Source: Paraburkholderia sediminicola (GTDB lineage Bacteria > Pseudomonadota > Gammaproteobacteria > Burkholderiales > Burkholderiaceae). From it: DNA of 64,000 nucleotides. Below are positions 17,326 to 26,136 of the stretch, piece after piece; position 1 is the first letter of the stretch, and each line of letters begins with the position of its first letter. The DNA lies in NCBI RefSeq assembly GCF_902859805.1, contig NZ_CADIKC010000009.1, positions 359,733 to 423,732 on the forward strand. The letters are read 5' to 3'. The notes under the pieces were generated by a model. It had not been told where the DNA came from. It worked only from the letters and a program-made list of their open reading frames with translations, and did not search any database. The position numbers and the translations under genes are program-made.

Positions 17326-18453
17326 ATGAAAATCGTCCACCTTGCCAATCACGCGCAGAACGTCGGCAACGGCATCGTCAACATGATGGTCGACCTTGCC
17401 TGCATGCAGGCGAAGGCCGGTCATGAGGTGACGGTCGCTTCCTCGGGCGGCGGCTTTGAGGCCTTGCTCGAACAGTACGGCGTGCGTCATGTGTTGCTGC
17501 CGCAATCGCGCCAGCCGTTGCGGGTGCCGTCGATGCTGGCGGGCTTCAACCGCCTGCTCGCGCAGTGCGATCCGGATGTGGTGCACGCGCACATGATGAC
17601 GGGGGCGTTGATCGCGCGCTTCGGCGCCGTGCGGCGACGCTATGTGTTGATCACGACTGTGCATAACGAATTCCAGAAGAGCGCCTCGCTGATGCGCTTC
17701 GGCGATCGCGTCGTGGCGGTCAGCAAGTCGGTGGCGGCGTCGATGGCGTTGCGCGGGGTGCCGGAGGAACGTCTGTCGGTAGTGCGCAATGGCACCATTG
17801 GCACACCGCGTTTCGCCGGCGTGCCGATACCCGCTTCCCCGCAACTGGCACACCCAAGCATCGTGACGGTGGCCGGCATGTACGAACGCAAGGGTATTCA
17901 GGATTTGCTGCGCGCGTTTGCGCAGTTATGCGAACGGATTCCGTCGGCGGCGGTGTATCTCGTCGGCGACGGTCCGGACCGCGCTGTCATGGAGACCCTG
18001 GCGCAGGAACTGGGTATTGCACATCGTGCGCACTTCACGGGCTTTGTTGCGAATCCGCGCGCGTATCTGGCCGAGGCGGATGTGTTCGTGCTGGCCTCGC
18101 ATAAGGAGCCAGGCGGTCTCGTGCTGTGCGAAGCACGCGAGGCGGGCTGCGCGATCGTGGCGACCCGCGTCGACGGCAATCCGGAAATGCTCGACGACGG
18201 CGAGGCGGGTCTTCTCGTGCCGCCATCGACTCCGCAGGCGCTGGCCGACGCGATCGAACTGCTACTGACGGACCAGGTGGCACACGCCACCCAGGCCGCC
18301 CGTGCGCGGCACAACCTTGAGACCTTCCACGTGGAGCACGTATGCGATGCGTATCTGTCGATCTACGAACAGACGCTCGACGCATGCCGGCCGCATCGCC
18401 ACGTGTTGACGCAAGCGCGGCGCGTTGTGTCGCCTGACGGGGTCGTGCGATGA
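17326..18453 (+). CDS. Glycosyltransferase family 4
   Basis: 375 residues starting MKIVHLANHAQNVGNGIVNMMVDLAC. GT-B fold with VHAHMMTGALIARFGA in the acceptor domain, VVAVSKSVAASM and VVRNGTIGTPRF at the hinge, VTVAGMYERKGIQDLLRAF starting the donor domain, and KEPGGLVLCEAREAGCAIV providing the EX7E motif. A retaining transferase of the polysaccharide repeat unit. Its stop overlaps the following GT2 gene by ATGA. Confidence 0.9.
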   Translation: MKIVHLANHAQNVGNGIVNMMVDLACMQAKAGHEVTVASSGGGFEALLEQYGVRHVLLPQSRQPLRVPSMLAGFNRLLAQCDPDVVHAHMMTGALIARFGAVRRRYVLITTVHNEFQKSASLMRFGDRVVAVSKSVAASMALRGVPEERLSVVRNGTIGTPRFAGVPIPASPQLAHPSIVTVAGMYERKGIQDLLRAFAQLCERIPSAAVYLVGDGPDRAVMETLAQELGIAHRAHFTGFVANPRAYLAEADVFVLASHKEPGGLVLCEAREAGCAIVATRVDGNPEMLDDGEAGLLVPPSTPQALADAIELLLTDQVAHATQAARARHNLETFHVEHVCDAYLSIYEQTLDACRPHRHVLTQARRVVSPDGVVR

Positions 18454-19421
18454 GTACGATCATGCAACCCGTGGCGCGAGCTGTCGACGCCGAAGCGAGC
18501 AGCGCGCAGGATGGCGTCCGAAGCGCGGAACCCATATTCGCCGCCTTCGCCGTCTGCGTGACGACGATGAATCGCACCGAAACGCTCGCTGCGTGCCTCG
18601 ACACCATCGCGCGTTGTGTGCCGCCCGCCGCGTGTATTGTCGTCAGCGACGACTCGCCAGACCCTGCGATGCGCGCGGCCAACGCGGCCGTCGTCGCGCA
18701 GCATCCTGGCGTTATCTGGCTCGAGGGCCCGCGGCGCGGCGTGTGCGCGAATCGCAACAACGCGGTGCGCCATTGCCTCGCCCACGCGCCGCATTGCGAG
18801 TACGTGTCGTTCGTCGACGACGACGTGCAGATCGCCCCTGATTTCTTTGCCGTCGCGCGCGCGCATCTTGCCGCGTTGCCGCCTGAGCGTCGTCACAAGG
18901 TGATGTTGACGGGTGGTTCGTCGAGCGGCGAGGAACATCCCGCATGTCATCCGTTGAAACTGTCGTTTGCGGGCTATTTCACCGCGGCCGACGAGCCGCA
19001 GTGCGTCAACATTCATGCGGCTGTGTTCCCGTTAGCGCTCTTCGAGCGCAACGGCTGGGACGAGAACATTTTCTTCGGCATTGAAGATGCCGAACTGTCG
19101 CTGCGCGCGCTCAAGAACGGCTACTCGATCGATCTGTTGCCCGCGCTGCGCACTCGCGACACGCTGCCTGGCGGCGGCGTAATCGAGTGCACCCCTGGCC
19201 GGTATGGCATGTCGCGTTATCAGCTGTATTGCGAAGCGGCACGGCTCTACGTGGGGGTGAAGCGCTACCGCGTGATCGATCCGAGTCTGCCGAAATACCT
19301 CGCGTTCGTGACACTGTATTTCACTCACCTGACGGTTTATCTGGCGAAGCGCCGCGCACTTTCGTCGCTGCTGCCGATTGTCCGGCTGTCGAATGTATGG
19401 CGTGCGACCACGGTCCAATAA
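18450..19421 (+). CDS. Glycosyltransferase family 2
   Basis: 323 residues; ATG overlaps the preceding stop. After a variable first 30 residues, AVCVTTMNRTETLAACLDTIARC begins the GT-A domain, VVSDDSPD and GVCANRNNAVRHCL continue it, and YVSFVDDDVQIAPDFF is the DxD metal site near residue 130. NGWDENIFFGIEDAELSLRALKNG is the acceptor-side ED motif typical of these enzymes. The C-terminal part may contact the membrane (YLAFVTLYFTHLTVYLA). Probably inverting; sugar unknown. Confidence 0.88.
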   Translation: MSTIMQPVARAVDAEASSAQDGVRSAEPIFAAFAVCVTTMNRTETLAACLDTIARCVPPAACIVVSDDSPDPAMRAANAAVVAQHPGVIWLEGPRRGVCANRNNAVRHCLAHAPHCEYVSFVDDDVQIAPDFFAVARAHLAALPPERRHKVMLTGGSSSGEEHPACHPLKLSFAGYFTAADEPQCVNIHAAVFPLALFERNGWDENIFFGIEDAELSLRALKNGYSIDLLPALRTRDTLPGGGVIECTPGRYGMSRYQLYCEAARLYVGVKRYRVIDPSLPKYLAFVTLYFTHLTVYLAKRRALSSLLPIVRLSNVWRATTVQ

Positions 19422-19445
19422 AACTAACTTCCTATCTGCCACGCG

Positions 19446-20603
19446 ATGAACATCCTTTTCACGATTCACCATAACCTGAGCCGCAACGCGGGTGCGCCCG
19501 GTGTGACCGTCAAACTCGCTGAAGCCTTGCGTGCGCGCGGCCATGACGTACGGATTTTTTCGCACGACGACGTGAAAGGCATCGGCGGCATTGGGCGTAC
19601 GATGCTGTTTCCGTGGATCGTGCTGGGTCATGTGCTTGCGCATCCCGAGTACGACGTGCTTGACATGTCGTCGGGAGATGGCTGGCTGATCAACCTCGCA
19701 AGGCGCGCGAGCGGATGGCGGCGGCACCAGTTGTCGGTGACCCGCAGCCACGGCATGGAACCTGTGGTGCACGAGGCGTTTCTCGATGCCTGGCGCACAG
19801 GCAACGTGGAAAAATCATGGAAATACCGCTTCTATTATGGTGGATTGCGGCTATGGGAATGCACGAAGTCGTTCGAGTGGGCTGACGTCGCGATGCTGCT
19901 GAACGATACCGAGTGCACGTTCGCAGTATCGAAGCTGCGTTTTAGCGAAACGCGGGTGGTAAAGATCGACAACGGGATCGACGAGACGTTTACGTCAATT
20001 GCCCGGACGGCGTTGAATGAAGCGAAGGCCGAGGCGGCGGTCCCGCTAAATCTTGCCTTTATCGGCCGCGCCAACTACTGGAAAGGCATCGATACGCTGG
20101 CGACGGCCGTTGGTCCGCTGTTCGAGCGCAACCGCGGCGTCACGCTCACTTTGCTCGGCACCGGCGAGTCCGCTGAACAGACGCTCGCGCGCTTTCCAGA
20201 AAGCGCGCGCGAACGGATCACGGTGATGCCGGCTTACGACAACGCAAAGCTGCCGGAACTGCTTGCACCGTGCCACATTCTCGCGTTTCCCTCGATCTAC
20301 GAAGGATTTCCGCTCTCGCCGCTCGAAGCGATGGCGTGCGGGCTCGTACCGGTGGTGTCGAATATTGGCGGCCTGCGTGCTTATGTGCGCAATGGCGATA
20401 ACGGCGTGATCGTGCCGCCCGGCGACGCAACGGCGCTCGGCGCCGCCATCCAGTCGCTCCTCGACGACCCCGCGTACTGGGCAGTACTGCAGCGGCGCGC
20501 GCGGGAAACAGCGCTCGACTATTCGTGGGCGAACGTCGCGGATCGCTTCGAGTTGCTCTACGCGTCGCGTCTACGGCGGCGTGCTGCGCCAGTCGCCGCA
20601 TAA
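19446..20603 (+). CDS. Glycosyltransferase family 4
   Basis: 385 residues, start 24 bases after the GT2 gene and last gene of the plus-strand run. Motifs: NILFTIHHNLSRNAGAPGVTVKLAEAL, SVTRSHGMEP, IDNGIDETF at the hinge, LAFIGRANYWKGIDTLATAVGPLF opening the donor domain and SIYEGFPLSPLEAMACGLVPV with the EX7E motif. It faces the flippase gene convergently across a strong stem-loop. Confidence 0.9.
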   Translation: MNILFTIHHNLSRNAGAPGVTVKLAEALRARGHDVRIFSHDDVKGIGGIGRTMLFPWIVLGHVLAHPEYDVLDMSSGDGWLINLARRASGWRRHQLSVTRSHGMEPVVHEAFLDAWRTGNVEKSWKYRFYYGGLRLWECTKSFEWADVAMLLNDTECTFAVSKLRFSETRVVKIDNGIDETFTSIARTALNEAKAEAAVPLNLAFIGRANYWKGIDTLATAVGPLFERNRGVTLTLLGTGESAEQTLARFPESARERITVMPAYDNAKLPELLAPCHILAFPSIYEGFPLSPLEAMACGLVPVVSNIGGLRAYVRNGDNGVIVPPGDATALGAAIQSLLDDPAYWAVLQRRARETALDYSWANVADRFELLYASRLRRRAAPVAA

Positions 20604-20640
20604 CGCGCGCTGGCCGACGCTACGGCGTCGGCCGCGCGCG
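20604..20640. terminator. Large stem-loop between convergent genes
   Basis: GGCCGACGC (20612-20620) and GCGTCGGCC (20625-20633) close a TACG loop, and CGCGCGC/GCGCGCG flank them after a one-base bulge. It sits directly after the GT4 stop and opposite the end of the flippase gene. There is no T-run, so it is probably a 3'-end stabiliser or bidirectional terminator rather than a classical intrinsic one. Confidence 0.5.
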
Positions 20641-20667
20641 ACGACTGACCCACCATCGCGGCGCCCC

Positions 20668-22128
20668 TTAGCTGGCGAACACCCACAAGCGCGTCCACAC
20701 TTTGCGCACCATCGCGCGCAGTTCACTCGACACATGCAATGACCAGCCGAGGTTCGCGGCTGCCAGCACGAGGGCCGCCGCAATCAGCACGGGCAGTGCG
20801 CCGATCGACGCGGCGAGCACGCCCGCCACCACAAGAAACGACAGATGGGCCAGCATATTGCCGACGATCGCCCCCACATGCAGCCGCGAGAAATACAGAA
20901 ACGCCGAATAGTCGAACAGCGCTTTGACCACGACGACCGTAGCGGCGCCCACGATGCCGAACGTATGAATCGCGAGCCATAGCGCGCCGACGAACACCGG
21001 CAACTGAATCCAGCTCACGCGCGCGACGTCGGCGGGATTTCCCTGCGCCTGAATCAGAATGCCGAGAATGCTCGATTGACCCGCGAGCCACACGCCGATG
21101 ATGAGAATGCGGCCGACCGGCGCACAGGCCGTCGCCATCGACGCGCCGAGCCAGATCGTGAGGAATGGCTCCAGCGCGAACAGCGCGACGATCACGCACG
21201 GCGTGAACGCACCGTTCAGAAACGCCAGCGCGCCACGCGCCAACTGATCGGCGTTTTCCCGCGACGACGCCGACAGACGTGGAAACAGTGTGCGCAACAT
21301 CGCGCCCGGCAAGATGTTCAAACGGCTTACCAGGTTTTGCGGCGTGGCGTAGTACGCGACGAAGCGCGCGCCGAGCATCGAGCCGACCAGTACGCGATCG
21401 AGCGTCTGCGAGATCATGCCGGCGCCGGAAAACAGCAGTAGCCAGCGGCCATAGCGAAACAGCTCGGCAACCGCCCGCCATTCCGGCTTGCCCACCCGCT
21501 TGAGCTTCAACGCTCGCCAGGTCGCGATGCCGAGCAGGACGGCGGCGATCAGCCGCGCGCCTACCGCAGCGGGAATCACCACCGCCAGCGAGGGCGAAAA
21601 ACAGTAGATCGCCACGAGCGGCAATACCTGGAAAAGGATCGTGCCGATTGTCTGATTGGTGTTGTAGCTGGCAAAGCGCTCGACCGCCGTGATCGCGCCG
21701 GCGAAGACCCACGACACGTTGGCGAGCGGCACTGAGATTGCGATCCACGGCAGGCTTGCCATCACTTCACGCTGAAACGCCGGTTCGATCTTCACGCCGT
21801 GTTCGATATACAGGAACGCGCCGAAGTACACGATCAGGCCGCCAACTATCCCGGTGGCGAGATTCAGCGCGCACGCGCTCCAGAAAATCCGCTCGACTGA
21901 ACCGTCGTCGGCATCGCGCACTTTGGCAATCTGATTTTCGGTGGCGAGACTGGTGCCCAGATCAAGCACGCTGAAATAGCCGATCAGCGCCCACACCAGG
22001 TTGATGACCCCATAGCGTTCGACGCCCATCAGGTGCAGGTAAGCCGGTACGGTCGCGAGCGAGATGAAGGTCGGAACGATCGATCCCGCGAAGTTTATCG
22101 CGATGTTCTTCAGAATGCTTTTTTCCAT
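20668..22128 (-). CDS. Polysaccharide flippase (Wzx/MATE-like)
   Basis: 486 residues from the ATG at 22128 (MEKSILKNIAINFAGSIVPTFISLATVPAYL), chosen because the family normally begins with this amphipathic N-terminus. Twelve to fourteen hydrophobic helices are evident, with the family features MGVERYGVINLVWALIGYFSVLDLGTSLATENQIAK and GSMLGARFVAYYATPQNLVSRL. It should translocate the undecaprenyl-linked repeat unit across the inner membrane, supplying the Wzy-like protein. It is the last gene of a minus-strand run of acyltransferase genes, 153 bases after the AT3 gene. Confidence 0.87.
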   Translation of the reverse strand: MEKSILKNIAINFAGSIVPTFISLATVPAYLHLMGVERYGVINLVWALIGYFSVLDLGTSLATENQIAKVRDADDGSVERIFWSACALNLATGIVGGLIVYFGAFLYIEHGVKIEPAFQREVMASLPWIAISVPLANVSWVFAGAITAVERFASYNTNQTIGTILFQVLPLVAIYCFSPSLAVVIPAAVGARLIAAVLLGIATWRALKLKRVGKPEWRAVAELFRYGRWLLLFSGAGMISQTLDRVLVGSMLGARFVAYYATPQNLVSRLNILPGAMLRTLFPRLSASSRENADQLARGALAFLNGAFTPCVIVALFALEPFLTIWLGASMATACAPVGRILIIGVWLAGQSSILGILIQAQGNPADVARVSWIQLPVFVGALWLAIHTFGIVGAATVVVVKALFDYSAFLYFSRLHVGAIVGNMLAHLSFLVVAGVLAASIGALPVLIAAALVLAAANLGWSLHVSSELRAMVRKVWTRLWVFAS

Positions 22129-22281
22129 GGCTTGGCTTTGCAGCAGATGATGATGGTGGACGGCGAAGCGGCCCATGCGACTGGGCTGTCAAGGCGATCG
22201 CGATGGATCAGCGTGCCCGTCGCAGGGCGCTTTGTCGGTGCGCAGCCGCACACCGTCGGGCTGGCTTTCGCCGGGCCGATG

Positions 22282-23382
22282 TCAGGCCGTGGTGGATGCC
22301 GCAGATGGTGCGGATGGCGTGGACGTGGCCTGCCTCGGCTGCGCCTTGACGAACGCGCGCCTCAGTCGTTCAGACGGCTCGTCGACATAGCGATAGATGA
22401 GCCAGGATACCGCGGCTACGGCGACGATCATCAGCACAATCCACGGCATCCGCGCGGCGCGCGACAGATGCAGGCAATGTTGCAGGAAGATCGGCAGGGC
22501 CGCGCCATGCACGAGATAGACTTCATACGACAGGTTGCCCAGCATCCGGTCGGAGCGTGTGCCCGCTCGCCGCACGGTCGCCATCGCATAGGGCACGAGC
22601 AGTAGCGCGAGCAGGCCGTTAGCCTGCGCGTTGTACTGGCTAAGCGGACCGGAAAAGCTGCCCCACAGGAAGAGTTCGCGTGCGTGCGGCAGCGCGATGC
22701 AGCCGACCAGCAGCAGCGCGGCGCCCAGCAGACTGGCCTGCGCCTGGCCGCGGGCCGGCCGCCAGCCATGACGGGCTGCCAGCAAACCGCACAGGAAGAA
22801 CCCGAGATAAAGCGGCAGCGTGCCGGTTGTCGGACGCAGGCCATAGATCGTGAAGAGCACCGCGAGGCCGGCGGCCGCGAAGCCGTATAGCGCGAGACGG
22901 CCTGTCGAGCGATGCGTCGTGCGATCGAGCAGCCAGATGGCGAGCGGGGCGAACAGATAGAACTGCAACTCGATATCGAGCGACCACACCGTCGGCACCA
23001 CATTGGCAGGCGCGCTGAGCTGCGCATAGCCAAGCAGAACCAGATGCGATACGTAGAAATTGAGCGAAGCCGGCGACCAGTCGCTGGGCAACTGGAACGC
23101 CAGCCAGCCGAGCGGATGCACGCACAGCGCAAGCACCGCCAGGGTTGCGTAGAACGCCGGGAACAGCCGCCAGACGCGCGACACGAGGAAGGTGGTGTAG
23201 GGACGGTCGAGCGACGCGTACTCGCTATGCCACATCTGATAAATCCAGTAGCCGGAGAGCGCGAAGAACAGGTAGACGGCGGCCGCGCCGAGCGCCAGTG
23301 GCAACACGTGACTGACAAAGACAGTGCAGGCGAGTGCGAGACGGAATGCGCCAGGCGGCATAACCAGATTGCGTGTGTTCAT
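22282..23382 (-). CDS. Acyltransferase family 3 (OafA-like)
   Basis: 366 residues from the ATG at 23382; a GTG one codon upstream is an alternative. About ten hydrophobic segments: FRLALACTVFVSHVLPLALGAAAVYLFFALSGYWIYQMW starts with the usual S-H and FFALSGY motifs of inner-membrane AT3 O-acyltransferases, although the conserved early R/H pair is less clear than in OafA. Such proteins move acetyl or similar groups from cytoplasmic donors to periplasmic sugars. It follows the SGNH-like gene by 18 bases, giving the locus two separate O-acylation systems. Substrate position unknown. Confidence 0.85.
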   Translation of the reverse strand: MNTRNLVMPPGAFRLALACTVFVSHVLPLALGAAAVYLFFALSGYWIYQMWHSEYASLDRPYTTFLVSRVWRLFPAFYATLAVLALCVHPLGWLAFQLPSDWSPASLNFYVSHLVLLGYAQLSAPANVVPTVWSLDIELQFYLFAPLAIWLLDRTTHRSTGRLALYGFAAAGLAVLFTIYGLRPTTGTLPLYLGFFLCGLLAARHGWRPARGQAQASLLGAALLLVGCIALPHARELFLWGSFSGPLSQYNAQANGLLALLLVPYAMATVRRAGTRSDRMLGNLSYEVYLVHGAALPIFLQHCLHLSRAARMPWIVLMIVAVAAVSWLIYRYVDEPSERLRRAFVKAQPRQATSTPSAPSAASTTA

Positions 23383-23403
23383 CACAAGTCCTCGAGGGGG
23401 GCT

Positions 23404-24339
23404 TCAGGCCGCTGTCACAGGCAGCGAACGGACGAACCAGCGCGTAAAAGTTTCTGCGCCGCAGCGGTTCAGATGCAGGTAGTCGACGAACGAGGTGTCG
23501 GCAAGCGCCAGTTCCGTCTGTCCGTAGACGAATTCAATGCCGTGCGTCTGGGCGAATTTTTCGATCGGTTGCCAGAACGTCTTCAGTGTCGTGCCGAATT
23601 GCGCGCGTGCGACCGCCTGGACTGGTGTCGAGACGATGATGAAGCGCGCGCCGTCCTGCCTGATCTGCCCGGCAAGCTGGGCAAGGGCGGCATACGCGGC
23701 CGGACGCAGGTTGGAGATCGGATGGGTGCGGTACCCATAGACGCGTTCGTCGGTGAGATCGTGTTTGGCGCATGACAGCAGCACGGATCCGCCGTGATCG
23801 AAGTCGAGCGAATCGACGTTGCCGGGATGGTCCCGGTCATGCCATCCGGCCGTGACGCGGCGCGTGTAGTAGTACAGATCCGGCGACTGGATATAGGGTT
23901 CGAGTTGCGCACCGGACAGATAGCGTTCGAACGCATGCCAGTCGATGTCCTTTTCCCAGTGATCTTCGAAATCCACGTAGGTCGTCGCGAGAATCACCGT
24001 GCGGAATTTGCAGCGTTGCGACAGATGCGTGTAGAACGTCGGCAGATCTTCGATGTTCAGCCCCCACGAGGCGGCGTTGATGACGCTCGAGGCCTTCAGG
24101 CTGCGCGCCAGTTGCTGGCCGTCCATGTCGTTCAGGGCAACCGACGAACCGATCACCAGCACATCGCAATTCGTCGGTGTGAGCCGTTCGCGCAACCATG
24201 CGCTCTTTTCGTTGAACGCTTCGCTTGCGGAGATGCGTGGGGCAGGAATGCGCACGCCTGCCGCAAACGACGCGACGATCGCTGCCACGAAGAGCACGAT
24301 CGGAACGCAGAAACCGGTGAAGAAGGTGCGGGCGTTCAT
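23404..24339 (-). CDS. SGNH hydrolase-like partner of the MBOAT acyltransferase
   Basis: 311 residues with one N-terminal membrane helix (FFTGFCVPIVLFVAAIVASFAAGV), so mostly periplasmic. DVLVIGSSVALNDMDG near residue 60 looks like SGNH block I (serine in place of GDS) and DYLHLNRCGAETF near residue 287 like block V (D..H). The gene starts 4 bases after the MBOAT stop. The pairing of a membrane MBOAT with a periplasmic SGNH-like protein recalls alginate AlgI with AlgJ/AlgX, where the second protein completes O-acetyl transfer to the polymer. The assignment rests on these two motifs and on the gene pair. Confidence 0.7.
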   Translation of the reverse strand: MNARTFFTGFCVPIVLFVAAIVASFAAGVRIPAPRISASEAFNEKSAWLRERLTPTNCDVLVIGSSVALNDMDGQQLARSLKASSVINAASWGLNIEDLPTFYTHLSQRCKFRTVILATTYVDFEDHWEKDIDWHAFERYLSGAQLEPYIQSPDLYYYTRRVTAGWHDRDHPGNVDSLDFDHGGSVLLSCAKHDLTDERVYGYRTHPISNLRPAAYAALAQLAGQIRQDGARFIIVSTPVQAVARAQFGTTLKTFWQPIEKFAQTHGIEFVYGQTELALADTSFVDYLHLNRCGAETFTRWFVRSLPVTAA

Positions 24340-24343
24340 GATT

Positions 24344-25894
24344 TTAGAATTGGAAGTAGAGAAATTCGGCTTTACGGGCGAGAAACAGCAGGCAGAAGAT
24401 GAACGTCACTCCGCAACTGAGTCCACTTGCCAGCACGAGCGAGCGCGCCGGACGAGCCGGCAGCGTGCCGCCGGGTTGCGCGAGACGCGCGACGATCTGC
24501 TGCGAGTTCGGGCAGCCCCAGACGATGGCCGCGCTCGCGACCAGCAACAGCACACATTTCTTGGCTTCGGCGATGCCGTAGGGCTTCAGCGCGCGCCACG
24601 GTTCATCGAATTGCAGGAGCGAGGCGTAGTGTCCGCTGAGCTTTGCGACGAACGGCTGGAGTTGCGCGGGCAACGTGATGCCATGCAAACCGGTCATGCC
24701 GGCGAGCACACCGAAGGCCGCATGAAACGATGGCGCACGGAAGAACACCCACGCGACCATGACGGCGAGACACGTAAGGACCGTGCTCAGCACGCGATAG
24801 TGTGTGCGCGTTTCCCACCGAACCAGCGTCTTTCCCATGGCAAAACGCCACGCGTGGTTGACGCACAGGAACAGGCCGTGCAGACCGCCCCAGATCACGA
24901 AGGTCCAGTTCGCGCCGTGCCACAGACCGCCGAGCAGCATCGTGATCATCAGGTTCAGGTAGCGGTGCGTGGCGCCGTCGCGGTTGCCGCCGAGCGGAAT
25001 GTACAGGTAATCGCGCAGGAAACGCGACAGCGTCATATGCCAGCGCCGCCAGAATTCGACAATATTGGTCGATTTGTACGGCGAATTGAAATTGAGCGGC
25101 AACACGATGTTAAACATGCGCGAAATGCCGATCGCCATGTCCGTGTAGCCGGAAAAATCGAAGTAAAGCTGAAACGTGTAGGCGAGCGCACCGGTCCAGG
25201 CGGCGAGCAGATTCAGCGGGACGCCATGGTGAGCCGCATCGAAAACCGGCGATACGTAGGGGCTCAGGTTGTCGGCGAGCAGGATTTTCTTGGCCAGCCC
25301 GATCGTCAGGAACAGCACACCGGTGGCGACATTGGCGGGCACGATCCGGTAGCAGTCACGACTGGCGAACTGCGGCATCATTTCCTTGTGATGCAGCACC
25401 GGTCCGGCGATCAGATGCGGAAAATACGTGACGAATAGCGAGTAGTGGACGAAGTTGAATTCGGTCGCGATGCCGCGATATGCATCGACGAGAAACGCAA
25501 TCTGCGTGAACGTGAAGAACGAGATGCCTAGCGGCAACACGATATCCAGCGTGCTGAGATGCGCCCCCAACGCCTGGTCGACAGAGGCGATGAAGAAGTT
25601 GCTGTACTTGTAGAGCGCCAGCACGCCGAGGTTGCACGCGATGGCCAGCGCAAGCAGTCGCTTGCCGCCCGGAGTCTGGTGGCGTCGCGACAGTTCGCGA
25701 CCGGCCAGATAGTTGCCGCTGATCGAAAGCATCAGGAGCAGGACGAAATGCGGATTCCACCAGCCGTAGAAGAACAGCGACGCGAGCGCCAGCCAGCCGG
25801 CGGCGAGTAAGCGGCTGTAACGCCCGATCGCAAAGAAAACGACCAGAACGATCGGAAGGAAGGCGAAAAGAAATTCGAAGCTGTTGAAGAGCAT
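24344..25894 (-). CDS. MBOAT family O-acyltransferase (AlgI-like)
   Basis: 516 residues with about ten to twelve membrane segments. Family signatures are clear: SLFFYGWWNP, YPELIAGP-like YFPHLIAGPVLHHKEMMPQF, DFSGYTDMAIGISRMF, FWRRWHMTLSRFLRDYLYIPLGG, and LWHGANWTFVIWGGLHGLF with the catalytic histidine. It moves an acyl group, usually acetyl, across the inner membrane for attachment to the polysaccharide, working with the SGNH-like protein directly downstream. It is first in a four-gene minus-strand unit ending in the flippase and diverges from the hydrolase gene across 242 bases. Confidence 0.92.
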   Translation of the reverse strand: MLFNSFEFLFAFLPIVLVVFFAIGRYSRLLAAGWLALASLFFYGWWNPHFVLLLMLSISGNYLAGRELSRRHQTPGGKRLLALAIACNLGVLALYKYSNFFIASVDQALGAHLSTLDIVLPLGISFFTFTQIAFLVDAYRGIATEFNFVHYSLFVTYFPHLIAGPVLHHKEMMPQFASRDCYRIVPANVATGVLFLTIGLAKKILLADNLSPYVSPVFDAAHHGVPLNLLAAWTGALAYTFQLYFDFSGYTDMAIGISRMFNIVLPLNFNSPYKSTNIVEFWRRWHMTLSRFLRDYLYIPLGGNRDGATHRYLNLMITMLLGGLWHGANWTFVIWGGLHGLFLCVNHAWRFAMGKTLVRWETRTHYRVLSTVLTCLAVMVAWVFFRAPSFHAAFGVLAGMTGLHGITLPAQLQPFVAKLSGHYASLLQFDEPWRALKPYGIAEAKKCVLLLVASAAIVWGCPNSQQIVARLAQPGGTLPARPARSLVLASGLSCGVTFIFCLLFLARKAEFLYFQF

Positions 25895-26136
25895 GCTCGA
25901 CTCGCACCCGGTGACTGGGCCACCGCTCGCAGCACGGTGGACGATGGCCCAGATGGTGCGCCAGGACAGGCTTTGAATGTGTGCGCGTGCGTACAGATTA
26001 GCGCGGCCCGCGGGGGTTTAATGAGCCTCGTGCACGGTGACACGGGTTGCGTGATCGCCGGCAACGCTAAAAGAAGAAGCCGGTCCGCGCTCAGGCGAGT
26101 GCGGGTGTCAGGCCTGGCCATCTGCGAGGGTAGGCA

